A stretch of DNA of 64,000 nucleotides from Sphingomonadaceae bacterium (GTDB lineage Bacteria > Pseudomonadota > Alphaproteobacteria > Sphingomonadales > Sphingomonadaceae). The stretch is from NCBI GenBank assembly GCA_947451145.1, contig CANFXW010000014.1, forward strand, positions 20,350 to 84,349, read 5' to 3'. The translations under genes were made by a program, and so were the position numbers. Shown here piece by piece: positions 1 to 12,655 of this stretch (position 1 is its first letter; every line of letters begins with the position of its first letter). The notes under the pieces are model-generated. The model saw only the letters and a program-made list of their open reading frames with translations. It had not been told where the DNA came from and ran no database searches.

Positions 1-1
1 G

Positions 2-331
2 GCGATCAAGATGATCCGTTCGGTCATGGTCAAAGGGATCGAGGCGCTGACGGCAGAGATGATGCTTGGGGCAGAAGCCGCTGACGTTACCGATGAGGTT
101 CTGGCCTCGCTCGATGCCAGCGAGAAAGCACTGCCTTGGGTCGAACGCGCGGCCTATAACATCGAGCGTATGGTTACCCATGGCCTGCGCCGCGCTGCCG
201 AAATGGAGGAGTCAGCCAAGACGCTGGCCTCGCTCGGCGTCGAGCCCGTGATGACTTCCGGTACAGTCCGCCGCCAGCGCGAGATGGCCGGGAAGGGCGT
301 TGGAGAAATCCTGGAGAGGAGAGAGCCTTGA
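2..331 (+). CDS. NAD(P)-dependent oxidoreductase, DUF1932-type C-terminus (5' truncated by window edge)
   Basis: Only the last about 110 residues are in the window; the reading frame is open to the left edge, so the gene starts upstream. The visible part is an all-helical domain resembling the C-terminal DUF1932 domain of dehydrogenases of the 3-hydroxyisobutyrate / 6-phosphogluconate type; the NAD-binding Rossmann half would lie outside. Such genes are often seen beside ligJ in protocatechuate 4,5-cleavage clusters. Its stop codon overlaps the TTG start of ligJ by four bases, so it is probably the upstream member of the same operon. The substrate cannot be told from this fragment. Confidence 0.6.
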   Translation, partial: AIKMIRSVMVKGIEALTAEMMLGAEAADVTDEVLASLDASEKALPWVERAAYNIERMVTHGLRRAAEMEESAKTLASLGVEPVMTSGTVRRQREMAGKGVGEILERREP

Positions 332-1353
332 GCCTGATAATCGATTGCCACGGCCATTACACCGTGCTGCCCAAGGCACACGACGAGTGGCGCGAACAGC
401 AGAAGGCTGCGTTCAAGGCGGGCGAGGCTGCGCCGCCCTATCCCGAGATTTCGGATGATGAAATCCGCGAGACGATCGAGTCCAACCAGCTGCGCCTGAT
501 CAAGGAACGCGGCGCGGACATGACGATCTTTTCGCCCCGCGCCAGCGCCATGGCTCCGCATGTCGGCGATCAGACGGTCGCGGTGATCTGGGCGCAGGTT
601 TGCAACGATCTTATCGGCCGGGTGGTCGGGCTCTATCCCGAAGTCTTCGCCGGTGTCTGCATGCTGCCGCAGAGCCCCGAGGCTGACATGTCGAGCTCGA
701 TTGCCGAGCTGGAGCGCTGTGTCACGCAAATGGGTTTCATCGGCTGCAACCTCAACCCCGATCCCGGCGGTGGCAAGTTCAGCCACCCGCCGCTGACCGA
801 CCCCTATTGGTTTCCGTTCTACGAGAAAATGTGCGAGCTGGATGTGCCCGCGATGATCCACGTTTCGGGCAGCTGCAATCCGGCGATGCACGCAACTGGT
901 GCCTATTACATCGCCGCCGATACCATCGCTTTCATGCAGTTGCTGGAAGGCGATCTGTTCAGCCGGTTCCCAAGCCTGCGTTTCATCATCCCGCACGGCG
1001 GCGGCGCGGTGCCCTATCACTGGGGTCGCTATCGCGGGTTGGCTGATATGCTCAAGAAGCCTGATCTTTCTGGTCATCTGATGAACAACGTTTTCTTCGA
1101 TACCTGCGTCTATCACCAGCCCGGCATCAACTTGCTGGCCGATGTGATCGACAACAAGAACATCCTGTTCGGCAGCGAGATGGTCGGTGCGGTGCGCGGG
1201 ATTGATCCCACCACCGGTTTCTATTTCGATGACACCAAACGCTATGTCGATGCGCTCGACATCAGCGATGCAGAACGTCACGCGATTTTTGAAGGCAATG
1301 CCCGCCGGGTATTCCCACGGCTTGATGCCCAGTTGAAAAATCGCGGGCTATGA
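328..1353 (+). CDS. ligJ: 4-oxalomesaconate hydratase LigJ
   Basis: 341 residues, the expected length for LigJ of the protocatechuate 4,5-cleavage pathway, which hydrates 4-oxalomesaconate to 4-carboxy-4-hydroxy-2-oxoadipate in the cytoplasm. It has the amidohydrolase-2 fold with the N-terminal metal motif HGH at residues 8-10, the motif IIPHGGGAVPYHWGR in the middle and a C-terminal NARRVFP segment. The start is TTG at 328, preceded by a strong purine-rich GGAGAGGAGAG at 311-321. It overlaps the next gene by four bases. The position directly before ligA/ligB/ligC (with one gene inserted) supports the assignment. Confidence 0.92.
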   Translation: MSLIIDCHGHYTVLPKAHDEWREQQKAAFKAGEAAPPYPEISDDEIRETIESNQLRLIKERGADMTIFSPRASAMAPHVGDQTVAVIWAQVCNDLIGRVVGLYPEVFAGVCMLPQSPEADMSSSIAELERCVTQMGFIGCNLNPDPGGGKFSHPPLTDPYWFPFYEKMCELDVPAMIHVSGSCNPAMHATGAYYIAADTIAFMQLLEGDLFSRFPSLRFIIPHGGGAVPYHWGRYRGLADMLKKPDLSGHLMNNVFFDTCVYHQPGINLLADVIDNKNILFGSEMVGAVRGIDPTTGFYFDDTKRYVDALDISDAERHAIFEGNARRVFPRLDAQLKNRGL

Positions 1354-2383
1354 GCACCTGGCTCAACAACGCGTGGTATGTCGCCGGCTGGGACAGCGAG
1401 GTGGATTCCGCTCCGCTCGCTCGGACAATCTGCGGCGTGCCGATGGTGTTCTACCGCAAGTTAGACCGCAGTGTTGTGGCCATGCGCGATGCCTGCCCGC
1501 ACCGCCTGCTGCCGCTGTCGATGGGCCTGCGCGAGGGCGATTCGATCCGCTGCAAGTATCACGGGCTCAAGCTTGGCCCTGATGGCGTGGCCGAGGAAAT
1601 GCCGCTGCGCACTGATACGGTCAATCGCAAGGTCTGCGCCGAAACCTATGCCGTGGCCGAGCGCCATCGCTTCGTCTGGGTGTGGATTGGCGAGCAGGAT
1701 AAGGCCGATCCGGCGCTGATCCCCGATCTGTGGCCCTGTTCGACCCCGGGCTGGACCTTTGACGGCGGTTACTACCCCATCGCCTGCGACTACCGGTTGA
1801 TGATCGACAACCTGATGGACCTCACGCACGAAACCTATGTCCATTCGGGCTCGATCGGCCAGCCCGAACTGATGGAGGCACCGATCAACACGCGGGTGGA
1901 GGGCGATCAGGTTTTCGTTACCCGCTGGATGCCCGGCGTTGATGCGCCGCCGTTCTGGGCCGGTGCGCTGAAGCAGGCTGGGCCAGTCGATCGCTGGCAG
2001 ATTTGCCAGTTCCTGCTGCCGTCAGCCGTGCTGATCGATGTCGGCGTTGCGCCGGTCGGGGCAGGGGCATCGCTTGAATCGCACGATCAGGGTGTCCGCG
2101 GCATGGTGGTCGATTTCATGACCCCCGAGAGTGAAGGCACGATGCACTATTTCTGGGGCATGGCGCGCAATTTCGAGATCGGCGACGCCGGGTTCACCGC
2201 GCGCTTCAAGGCTCAGCAGGGCGGTGTTTTTGCCGAGGATCGCGAGATACTCGAGGCCCAGCAACGCGCCATCGCTGCCAATCCAGACCTGCGCCTTGCC
2301 GCCTACCAGATCGACGAAGGCGGCGTTAGAGCCCGTCAGATTATCGCCCGCGCCATCAAGGCCCAGCAACAAGAGGCTCAAGC

Positions 2384-2387
<4 letters not shown>
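1350..2387 (+). CDS. VanA-like Rieske aromatic oxygenase, alpha subunit
   Basis: 345 residues, similar in length to VanA (vanillate O-demethylase oxygenase). The Rieske 2Fe-2S cluster is given by C49-P-H51 and C68-K-Y-H71; the mononuclear iron site by D157, H160 and H165 in LMDLTHETYVH. VanA-type enzymes hydroxylate a methoxy carbon and release formaldehyde, giving protocatechuate, which would feed LigAB directly; that role is inference. No reductase partner (VanB-like) is in the window, so electrons must come from elsewhere. The gene lies between ligJ and ligA, overlapping both by four bases. Related Rieske monooxygenases acting on other methoxylated or substituted aromatic acids are possible. 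Confidence 0.8.
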
Positions 2388-4599
<2,212 letters not shown>

Positions 4600-4603
<4 letters not shown>

Positions 4604-5586
4604 CACGGACAATTGCAGGAAAGACTCTCAACCCCATCGGCCTCGGCTGCATGGGGCTGAGCCACGGTTATGGTCCGGCGCTGTCCCAAGAGGATGGCGT
4701 GCGGTTCCTGAACTCTGCGCTCGATCTGGGTTATGATCACTTCGACACCGCCAACATCTATGGCGCGGGCAAGAACGAGGAGCTGATCGGCGAGGCTATC
4801 AGCCACCGCCGGAACGCGTTTTTCCTCGCATCCAAGACCGGCATCGATTTCACCGGGCCAAAACGCGGAACCGATTGCCATCCGAATTCGATCCTGAAGT
4901 CGCTCGATGCCAGCCTTGCCCGGCTGAAAACCGATCACCTCGATCTCTTTTACATGCACCGGTTTGATTTCGATGTGCCGATTGCCGATTCAGTCGGCGC
5001 AATGGTGCGGGCAATCGAGGCGGGCAAGATCCGTAGCTATGGCGTTTCGGAATGGTCGTCAGCGCACGTGCGGGAGGCCCATGCCGTCCATCCCGTGGCG
5101 GCGGTACAGACCGAATATTCGCTGTGGACCCGCAATGTCGAGCTGGGCGTTCTGCAAACAACGGCGGAGCAGGGGATTGCTCTCGTCGCCTTCTCGCCGG
5201 TTGGGCGCGGGGCGCTGGGCGGCGTATTTCGCGATCCCGCCACGCTGGGCGAAAAGGATATCCGCTATCCCCATCCGCGATTCAGTGCGGAGAACTGGCC
5301 GAAAAATCTGGCATTGATTGACCAGTTCAGCGCTCTCGCTTCCAGCAACGGACTGCATCCGGCGCAGCTCGCGCTGGCCTGGGTGCTGACACAAGGTAGC
5401 CATGTTTACGCGATCCCGGGTACAACGAAGTTGGATCACCTGAAGGACAACTTCGCCGCTGCAAGCCTGACTGTTCCGCCGGAGGTGCTCGCCAAGGCGG
5501 GCGTGCTGATCAACCAGCAGACGGTTTCAGGCCGCCGCTATCACGACGCAATGTTCCAGACGATCGACACAGAGGACTTCGTTTAG
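4600..5586 (+). CDS. aldo/keto reductase, last gene of the lig operon
   Basis: 328 residues from the ATG at 4600, which overlaps the ligC stop; a GTG six bases upstream is an alternative start. (beta/alpha)8 aldo/keto reductase with the catalytic tetrad D49, Y54, K79 and H120 ([19 protein letters not shown]). The C-terminal half has the usual NADPH-binding [13 protein letters not shown] segment. It resembles the broad aldo/keto reductases related to pyridoxal or carbonyl reductases rather than a named catabolic enzyme. By position it may reduce a carbonyl compound met during aromatic degradation, but the substrate is unknown. It converges on edd with a four-base overlap. Confidence 0.8.
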
Positions 5587-7397
5587 AGCCCAGCCAATGC
5601 CAGCATCGCGCTCGCGCCCTTTTCGGCGCTGTCGGCTCCGGCACGGAATATGGCGAACAGTTCGCGGCCCATGCCTTCCGTCTCGTCCGGGGCTGATGCG
5701 GGCAGGCGGCCGCTGAGATCTGCCTTGGTTTCGATCACGCCATCCTTGGCGCAGAGGCGAACAATGTCGCCGTCCTGCAGCAGGGCGAGCATGCCTCCTC
5801 CGAGTGCCTCTGGCGTAACGTGGATCGCGGCGGGAACCTTGCCCGATGCGCCCGACATCCGGCCATCGGTGACGAGCGCCACCTTGTGCCCGCGATCCTG
5901 CAGCACGCCGAGCGGCGGGGTCAGCTTGTGGAGTTCAGGCATGCCATTGGCGCGCGGTCCCTGAAAACGGACGACTACGATGACGTCGCGATCAAGCTCA
6001 CCTGCCTTGAAGGCGTCGATCACCGCTTCTTGCGTATCGAACACGCGGGCGGGGGCCTCGACTGTCCAGCGTGAAGGATCGACGGCGCTGGTCTTGAAGA
6101 TGCCGCGGCCCAGGTTGCCGGAAACCAGCCGCATGCCGCCATCGGGAGAGAAGGGCGCTGAAACGGGGCGAAGCATGGCGTCATCGCCGCTCGCATTGGG
6201 CAGATCGCGCCATTGCAGCTTGTCGCCGTCCATTGCAGGCTCTTGGGCATAGGCTGCCATGCCGCCTGTCGCGACGGTCAGCACATCGCCGTGGATCAGG
6301 CCAGCGCCCAGCAGTTCGCGCACGACGTAGCCGATCCCGCCCGCGGCGTGGAAGGCGTTCACGTCGCCCTCGCCATTGGGATAGACGCGGGCGATCAGCG
6401 GGACGGCGGCGGAGAGCTCGTCGATATCCTGCCAGTCGATCACGATTCCGGCCGCGCGAGCCATGGCGGGCAGGTGGATCGCGTGGTTGGTCGAGCCGCC
6501 GGTGGCGAGCAGGCCGACACAGGCGTTGACCACGGCCTTTTCGTCGACAACCTTTGCCAGCGGCCGGTAATCGGCGCTGTTCATGCCCATGCCCGCGAGC
6601 CGGTGCACAGCGGCGCGGGTGAGGGCCTGCCGCAGCGCATTGGCCGGGGGGACAAAAGCTGCGCCGGGAATGTGGAGGCCCATCAGCTCCATCATCATCT
6701 GGTTTGAATTGGCCGTGCCATAAAAGGTGCAGGTGCCGGGCGAGTGATAGCTGGCGCTCTCGCTCGCCAGCAGATCATCGCGGGTGGCTTTGCCTTCAGC
6801 ATAGAGCTGGCGGATCTTCTGCTTTTCCTTGTTGGCCATGCCTGTGGGCATTGGGCCAGCTGGGATGAACACGGCAGGCAGGTGGCCAAAGCGTAGCGCG
6901 CCGATCAGCAGGCCGGGCACAATCTTGTCGCAGACGCCGAGCAGGGCCATGCCATCGAACATCGCGTGGCTCATGGCGATGGCGGTGGCCTGGGCAATGG
7001 CATCGCGGCTGAACAGCGAGAGCTCCATGCCGGGCTGGCCCTGCGTTACCCCGTCGCACATCGCAGGCACGCCGCCAGCGACCTGCGCCGTCGCGCCCAC
7101 TTCGCGGGCCCAGAGCTTCATCGCTTCGGGATAGCGGCCATAGGGCTGATGCGCCGAGAGCATATCGTTGTAGCTGGTGACGATGCCGAGGTTGGGCCCG
7201 CGTGACCCGGCGATGGCGGGCTTGTCATCCAGTGCCGCAGCGAAACCGTGGGCGAGGTTGGAGCAGGAGAGGAACTGGCGGCTGCCGCGATTGTTCGCCT
7301 CGTGCTCCATCAGGTCGAGATAGCGCTTGCGGCTGGCGGCCGACCGCTCGATGATCCGATCCGTAACCCGCGCGACCGCTGGATTGAGCCTGCTCAT
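5583..7397 (-). CDS. edd: phosphogluconate dehydratase (Entner-Doudoroff)
   Basis: 604 residues, full length for Edd of the IlvD/Edd dehydratase family. It converts 6-phosphogluconate to 2-keto-3-deoxy-6-phosphogluconate, the first committed step of the Entner-Doudoroff pathway that sphingomonads use for sugars. Family segments seen: CSNLAHGF near the N-terminus, [28 protein letters not shown] and [12 protein letters not shown]. The cysteines in these motifs hold the Fe-S cluster. The N-terminus begins at the ATG at 7397 with AGGAG about 11 bases upstream. No eda gene is adjacent. Confidence 0.95.
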   Translation of the reverse strand: MSRLNPAVARVTDRIIERSAASRKRYLDLMEHEANNRGSRQFLSCSNLAHGFAAALDDKPAIAGSRGPNLGIVTSYNDMLSAHQPYGRYPEAMKLWAREVGATAQVAGGVPAMCDGVTQGQPGMELSLFSRDAIAQATAIAMSHAMFDGMALLGVCDKIVPGLLIGALRFGHLPAVFIPAGPMPTGMANKEKQKIRQLYAEGKATRDDLLASESASYHSPGTCTFYGTANSNQMMMELMGLHIPGAAFVPPANALRQALTRAAVHRLAGMGMNSADYRPLAKVVDEKAVVNACVGLLATGGSTNHAIHLPAMARAAGIVIDWQDIDELSAAVPLIARVYPNGEGDVNAFHAAGGIGYVVRELLGAGLIHGDVLTVATGGMAAYAQEPAMDGDKLQWRDLPNASGDDAMLRPVSAPFSPDGGMRLVSGNLGRGIFKTSAVDPSRWTVEAPARVFDTQEAVIDAFKAGELDRDVIVVVRFQGPRANGMPELHKLTPPLGVLQDRGHKVALVTDGRMSGASGKVPAAIHVTPEALGGGMLALLQDGDIVRLCAKDGVIETKADLSGRLPASAPDETEGMGRELFAIFRAGADSAEKGASAMLALAGL

Positions 7398-7497
7398 AGT
7401 CCTGCACTCCTGCTAACCCTTGCAGGAAGAGGCGTTGGCTACAGCCCGGGTCTTTGGCAACCCGTCCGGGGAACAACATTCGTTTGCGTAAAGCCGA

Positions 7498-8256
7498 TCA
7501 GAAGCTGTTCTTGGCCTCACGCAGCGCCGCGAAGGTAGAAACGGCATCGCCGCCGCCCCAGCGGGCCTGCAGGGCACCATCATCGGCGCGCAGGAACGGA
7601 TTGGTCTCAAGCTCGCGATTGAGCAGGAACGGCACCGTCGGCTGGTCCGCCGCGCGGGCCTTGGCGATGTCAGCCGCATAGGCAGCCAGCGCTGCATTTT
7701 CGGGATCGGCATGAACCGCAAAGCGCGCGTTGCTGGCGGTGTATTCATGCGCGCAATAGCACAGCGTTTGCGGCGGCAACTCTTTCAGGCGCGAGAGGCT
7801 GGCCCAGAATTGCGGCGCGGTGCCTTCAAACATGCGGCCACAGCCGAGCGCGAACAGCGCATCGCCGACGAAAGCCACGCCAGCTTCGGGCAGGTGATAG
7901 GCGATATGGCCCATGGTGTGGCCGCCGACGTTGATCACCTGAGCGGTGAACTTGCCGAGGCCGACGGTGTCGCCTTGATCGACTGTGCGATCAACCGCAG
8001 CGATCTTTCCGGCATCGTCAGCGGGAGCAATCACCGTGCAGCCCGTAGCCGCCTTGATCGCCTCGTTGCCGCCTGCGTGGTCGGGGTGCCAATGGGTGTT
8101 CCAGATCGCGGTGATCTTCCAGCCTTTGGCCGCAGCTTGGCGAAGGTATTCGTCGGCATCGGGGGTATCGATGCAGGCGGTTTCGCCGCTTTCGCTATCG
8201 TGGAGCAGAAAGCCGTAATTGTCATCGAGACAGGGGAACTGGTGAACTTCGATCAT
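7498..8256 (-). CDS. gloB: hydroxyacylglutathione hydrolase (glyoxalase II)
   Basis: 252 residues from the ATG at 8256, chosen because AAGGAG sits six bases upstream; an in-frame ATG seven codons earlier has no such site. Metallo-beta-lactamase fold with the zinc/iron motif THWHPDH at residues 54-60, the later GHTMGHIAYH, FVGDALFALGCGRMFEG and the substrate-binding C-terminal helical domain. It hydrolyses S-lactoylglutathione to lactate and glutathione, completing methylglyoxal detoxification. It stands alone, about 100 bases upstream of edd on the same strand. Confidence 0.94.
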   Translation of the reverse strand: MIEVHQFPCLDDNYGFLLHDSESGETACIDTPDADEYLRQAAAKGWKITAIWNTHWHPDHAGGNEAIKAATGCTVIAPADDAGKIAAVDRTVDQGDTVGLGKFTAQVINVGGHTMGHIAYHLPEAGVAFVGDALFALGCGRMFEGTAPQFWASLSRLKELPPQTLCYCAHEYTASNARFAVHADPENAALAAYAADIAKARAADQPTVPFLLNRELETNPFLRADDGALQARWGGGDAVSTFAALREAKNSF

Positions 8257-8324
8257 GGGGGACTCCTTGCGGCCCATCTAGACTCGCGTGGTCAAAAGCG
8301 AAAGCATCCGCGAAGATAGCGAAC

Positions 8325-8798
8325 CTATATGTCGGTAGTTTCGGGATCTGAAGTTCGCGCAAAAAGCCTAGCCTTGCGCGTATAATGGCCGACCGCCATC
8401 AAAAAGAACACGTTGCAACCGAGCCAGTTTTTCACATCGTCTGGTGAATCACCTCCAAAAAACAAAATAAATTCAAGGATGAGGCCAAAGAGCGGGATCG
8501 TGACGTAAAGGTCAAATCCTCGCAGTCCTAACCACATTGATTCAATCGGGAGGCGATTAAGGTCTGCAATGTTGGAGAGTCGGGGGCCGCCATCGGTCAG
8601 GGTTGCCTTGTTGATCATCCAAACAAACCGCGCGAGCAATATGGTCACACCCGCCGACGCGAGTACGACGAGAGCGATGTTTGAAAGTTGCTGCAATTCC
8701 TTGGGAAAATTACCCATCATAGGCATTGCGACCATTGCGATAACGCCGATGGCAGGGGCAGTTCTTACAACGGGATCAAGAAATCTTCGAAACCACAT
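8325..8798 (-). CDS. small integral membrane protein, unknown
   Basis: 157 residues from the ATG at 8798, which has AGGG six bases upstream; the open frame continues 29 codons further into the rpsA terminator and that extension is unlikely to be translated. Four hydrophobic segments: around residues 10-25, 38-58, 94-110 and 122-140. The protein has no motif I recognise. The base composition is visibly lower in G+C than its neighbours, which suggests late acquisition or relaxed selection. It lies downstream of rpsA but beyond the terminator, so it must be transcribed independently. Confidence 0.5.
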   Translation of the reverse strand: MWFRRFLDPVVRTAPAIGVIAMVAMPMMGNFPKELQQLSNIALVVLASAGVTILLARFVWMINKATLTDGGPRLSNIADLNRLPIESMWLGLRGFDLYVTIPLFGLILEFILFFGGDSPDDVKNWLGCNVFFLMAVGHYTRKARLFARTSDPETTDI

Positions 8799-8846
8799 AG
8801 CATCCCTATTGCAGCCATAACGGCATGTAGGAAAGGCAAAACAAAA

Positions 8847-8872
8847 GCCCGCCCGGATCGCTCCGGACGGGC
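8847..8872 (-). terminator. rho-independent terminator of rpsA
   Basis: On the minus strand a GC-rich stem of ten positions (one mismatch) with a six-base loop is followed by a T-rich run TTTTGTTTTG. It lies about 100 bases after the rpsA stop, so it ends the rpsA transcript. A palindromic repeat (8885-8963) sits between stop codon and terminator. Confidence 0.8.
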
Positions 8873-8884
8873 CTTTGTTTGTCA

Positions 8885-8963
8885 CGTCATCCCGGCGAAG
8901 GCCGGGATCGGTGGCCGGTCAGCGCGAGGCTGCCAGCGGTCCCGGGTCAAGCCCGGGACGACG
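8885..8963. repeat. palindromic intergenic repeat, family A (CGTCATCCCGG type)
   Basis: Two GC-rich hairpins face each other: CCCGGC-GAAG-GCCGGG at 8891-8906 and TCCCGGG-TCAA-CCCGGGA around 8940-8958. The outer edges CGTCAT and GACGACG are roughly inverted. This two-hairpin layout is typical of REP/BIME-like sequences. Only one copy of this family is in the window. It lies in the 3' untranslated part of the rpsA transcript. Confidence 0.7.
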
Positions 8964-8968
8964 CCTGC

Positions 8969-10687
<1,719 letters not shown>

Positions 10688-10911
10688 AGTTTGAGTTTCC
10701 TCATATCGTTGTTACCGGCCAAGCGGTTGTATCCGCTGGTCTTTTCTCCGTTCCGGCGGGATTGCCGGGAACGGGCCAAAAGGGGCCGTTCTCCCCACCG
10801 GGCCGCATGCCGCGATGAAGGTCCGTCGAGCCAAAGCATGTCGGGACGCGCGGCCCTTAGGTCGAAGTGTGCCGAAAAGCAAGGAATTTGGGGCGGGCAG
10901 GCCGCAGCATT

Positions 10912-11022
10912 CCCCCTCCCGCCTGCGGGAGGGGTCAGGGGTGGGCCAGTCAAAGACAAACGCTACGTCCGAGCCAAATCCAGACACACCCACCCCCAGC
11001 CCCTCCCGCAGGCGGGAGGGGG
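10912..11022. repeat. palindromic intergenic repeat, family C, copy 1
   Basis: Two inverted units start and end the repeat: CCCCTCCCGCCTGCGGGAGG at 10913-10932, followed by GGTCAGGGGTGGG, and the mirror unit CACCCCCAGCCCCTCCCGC at 10991-11009 with its own hairpin. A second copy with the same layout is at 24271-24366. The spacer between the units differs between copies. Confidence 0.8.
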
Positions 11023-11060
11023 GAGAAAGGGCGGTGCTCCAAGTGCAATTGGTCCGGGTT

Positions 11061-11092
11061 GAGGTTGACACAGTTGACACTGTGTAAACCTC
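11061..11092. promoter_or_regulatory. 32-base dyad, operator- or hairpin-like
   Basis: GAGGTT (11061-11066) pairs with AACCTC (11087-11092) and ACACAG (11068-11073) with CTGTGT (11080-11085), leaving one unpaired base on each side and a TTGACA centre. The symmetry is near perfect, but no T-run follows, so it is not a simple terminator. It could be a regulator site or an RNA hairpin. No gene starts immediately beside it. Confidence 0.35.
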
Positions 11093-11162
11093 GCGAAGGC
11101 GGGCGGGAGCCTCAGAGTTCTGCGAGTTTGCGGCCAGTTTGCCGTTTGGTGCGCGCTGGGGG

Positions 11163-11188
11163 AAAGAAAAAACCGGCAGTGCCGGTTT
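11163..11188 (-). terminator. orphan rho-independent terminator reading leftward
   Basis: AAACCGGC (11170-11177) and GCCGGTTT (11181-11188) form an eight-pair stem with a three-base loop. On the minus strand it is followed by TTTTTTCTTT, a good terminator tail; on the plus strand it is followed by GGGG. No minus-strand gene lies between here and 12250, so it may end an unannotated small RNA encoded in about 11190-11345 or stop antisense transcription. Confidence 0.6.
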
Positions 11189-11345
11189 GGGGGAGCAGGT
11201 CTGGCGCGGAAGAGAGGCGGGGGAGCGGGGCATTTGCGGGTGGTATCAGGGTTGGGGGATGTAGGAAAATTCTGTGGGTTGCTGAAAGCGGGCATTCCGG
11301 AATCGACGCCCTTGCGGACGCGCTAGGTTGTGGCACAACGAAGCA

Positions 11346-11687
11346 ATGAGGCTATCTGTCGTCCCCATAATCTGCATGGCCGTGTCGGCTTCCAGTATTG
11401 CCGCAGAGCCAAAGTGCCCGTCCTATTTTGGCCCCGTCGTTCCTGATGCGGCGACGGCTCGATCGATTGCCGTTGCGGTCATTCTATCCCATCAGAGGCC
11501 TCAAAAAACGAGGCAATATGAGTTGACAGTTGGTCGCGGCCCAAATGGCAACTGGACCGCGTCTCAAAGACCAAGGTCTGCTCGAGATCGAAGTGGGCGC
11601 ATCGTTCTGACGGAAGGTGGCGGTGGTTTTTCAATGATCATTGATCGATGCAATGGTGCTGTCAGTGACCTTGCGTTGCAAAAATAA
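11346..11687 (+). CDS. small exported protein resembling NTF2-fold immunity domains
   Basis: 113 residues from the ATG at 11346; the frame is open six codons earlier. A signal peptide is evident (MRLSVVPIICMAVSASSIAA, then EPKCPSYF). The mature part has VPDAATARSIAVAVILSH, an NGNWTAS strand and a C-terminal GGGGFSMIIDRCNGAVSDL. This order resembles the small NTF2-fold immunity-protein family (Imm-NTF2-2 type), where a helix with DxxTAxxIA precedes two strands and a final IxxxxGxxxxL. No toxin gene is beside it, so if related it is an orphan immunity-like or housekeeping periplasmic protein. Codon use is less GC-rich than neighbours. The start lacks a strong ribosome site. Confidence 0.45.
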   Translation: MRLSVVPIICMAVSASSIAAEPKCPSYFGPVVPDAATARSIAVAVILSHQRPQKTRQYELTVGRGPNGNWTASQRPRSARDRSGRIVLTEGGGGFSMIIDRCNGAVSDLALQK

Positions 11688-11803
11688 CGTCATCCGCTCA
11701 TCACTTTTTGCCAAGATCATTCCGTCAGGACGCACGTCGATACTTGACCAAATCCCCAGCTCCAACCGTTGCATCCCACCCCCACCACTGCCATTGAACC
11801 CCC

Positions 11804-12253
11804 ATGCGCATAGCCCTCTACGAACCCGAGATTGCCGGAAATGTCGGCGCTGTGCTGCGGCTTGGGGCTTGTCTCGGCGCTCAGGTTGATCTGATCGAGC
11901 CGATGGGCTTCGCCTGGGATGACAAGCGCGTGCGGCGCACGGCGATGGACTATATCGATCACGTTACCGTGGTGCGCCATGCCAGCTTCGATGCCTTCCG
12001 CGCGACTTGCGCCGGGCAACGCCTGCTGCTGTTCACCACCAAGGGCAGCCAGTCGGCCTATGAATTCGCCTTCAGGAGCGATGACGTGCTGCTGTTCGGC
12101 AAGGAAAGCGCGGGCGTGCCTGCCGCCATTGCCGAGACCTGCAATGCCCGCCTGCTGATCCCCATCCGGCCGGAAGTGCGATCCATGAACCTCGCCACCT
12201 CAGCCGCGCTCGCGCTGGGCGAGGCCATGCGGCAGACGGGGACTTTGCCCTAA
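11804..12253 (+). CDS. trmL: tRNA (cytidine(34)-2'-O)-methyltransferase
   Basis: 149 residues, SPOUT-fold methyltransferase of the TrmL type. It begins MRIALYEPEIAGNVGAVLRL and has the knot motifs LLFGKESAGVP and IPIRPEVRSMNLATSAAL. TrmL methylates the wobble ribose of tRNA-Leu isoacceptors. The usual TrmL N-terminal PEIPxNTGNxxR motif reads PEIAGNVGAVLR here, a common alphaproteobacterial variant. It stands alone on the + strand and converges, with a four-base overlap, on the cytochrome/aroA block. Confidence 0.9.
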   Translation: MRIALYEPEIAGNVGAVLRLGACLGAQVDLIEPMGFAWDDKRVRRTAMDYIDHVTVVRHASFDAFRATCAGQRLLLFTTKGSQSAYEFAFRSDDVLLFGKESAGVPAAIAETCNARLLIPIRPEVRSMNLATSAALALGEAMRQTGTLP

Positions 12254-12585
12254 CCGCGCGCGAAATAGCCCAGTGCGCTCATCTGGCCGTCGAACCAGAT
12301 CCAGCTGAGCCAGGCCAGCCCACCGGCGACCGCGATCATGGCGATCCGGTAGGCCCAGTCCTTCGCATTGTCCGGCGTGCCGTGCAGGATGATCCAGACC
12401 CGCTCGCCCCAGGTGATCAGCATCAGGCCCATGATCATCAACAGCGGCACGACCATGAAGGTCTTCATGTCGTATTCCACGGTGGGATAATGCGCCTGCG
12501 CCTCACGCAGCGGGCCGAGTACCCAGAACCAGCCAGCGACAATTCCGCCGAGCAAGGATGCAACGCCCAACAGCCTGAATTTCAT
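12250..12585 (-). CDS. small membrane protein, unknown
   Basis: 111 residues with three hydrophobic segments (about 5-23, 42-60 and 82-98). MKFRLLGVASLLGGIVAGWF is a clear first membrane helix. No motif is recognised. It follows the cytochrome c gene by about 70 bases on the same strand and is probably co-transcribed with aroA-cmk-cytochrome c. Its end overlaps the trmL end by four bases. Confidence 0.55.
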   Translation of the reverse strand: MKFRLLGVASLLGGIVAGWFWVLGPLREAQAHYPTVEYDMKTFMVVPLLMIMGLMLITWGERVWIILHGTPDNAKDWAYRIAMIAVAGGLAWLSWIWFDGQMSALGYFARG

Positions 12586-12655
12586 GATGCACTCCCCCGA
12601 AATTTCCCTAGGGAGGCTAACCGTTTGGTATCACAGGCACAACTGCCTTTTTGGG

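Larger units (their letters stand above)
10688..11345. other. gene-poor stretch of about 660 bases
   Basis: No convincing protein gene is seen on either strand; the open frames here are low-complexity or proline/arginine-rich shadows. It holds the rpsA upstream leader (10688 to about 10760), an inverted-repeat pair (10912-11022), a long dyad (11061-11092), an orphan terminator reading leftward (11163-11188) and a short palindrome GTTGTG-G-CACAAC (11327-11339). Confidence 0.6.

Noticed and set aside
10712..11349. Several overlapping open frames on both strands in the gap after rpsA
   Set aside because: They read through hairpin repeats, have proline/arginine-rich low-complexity products and no ribosome sites.
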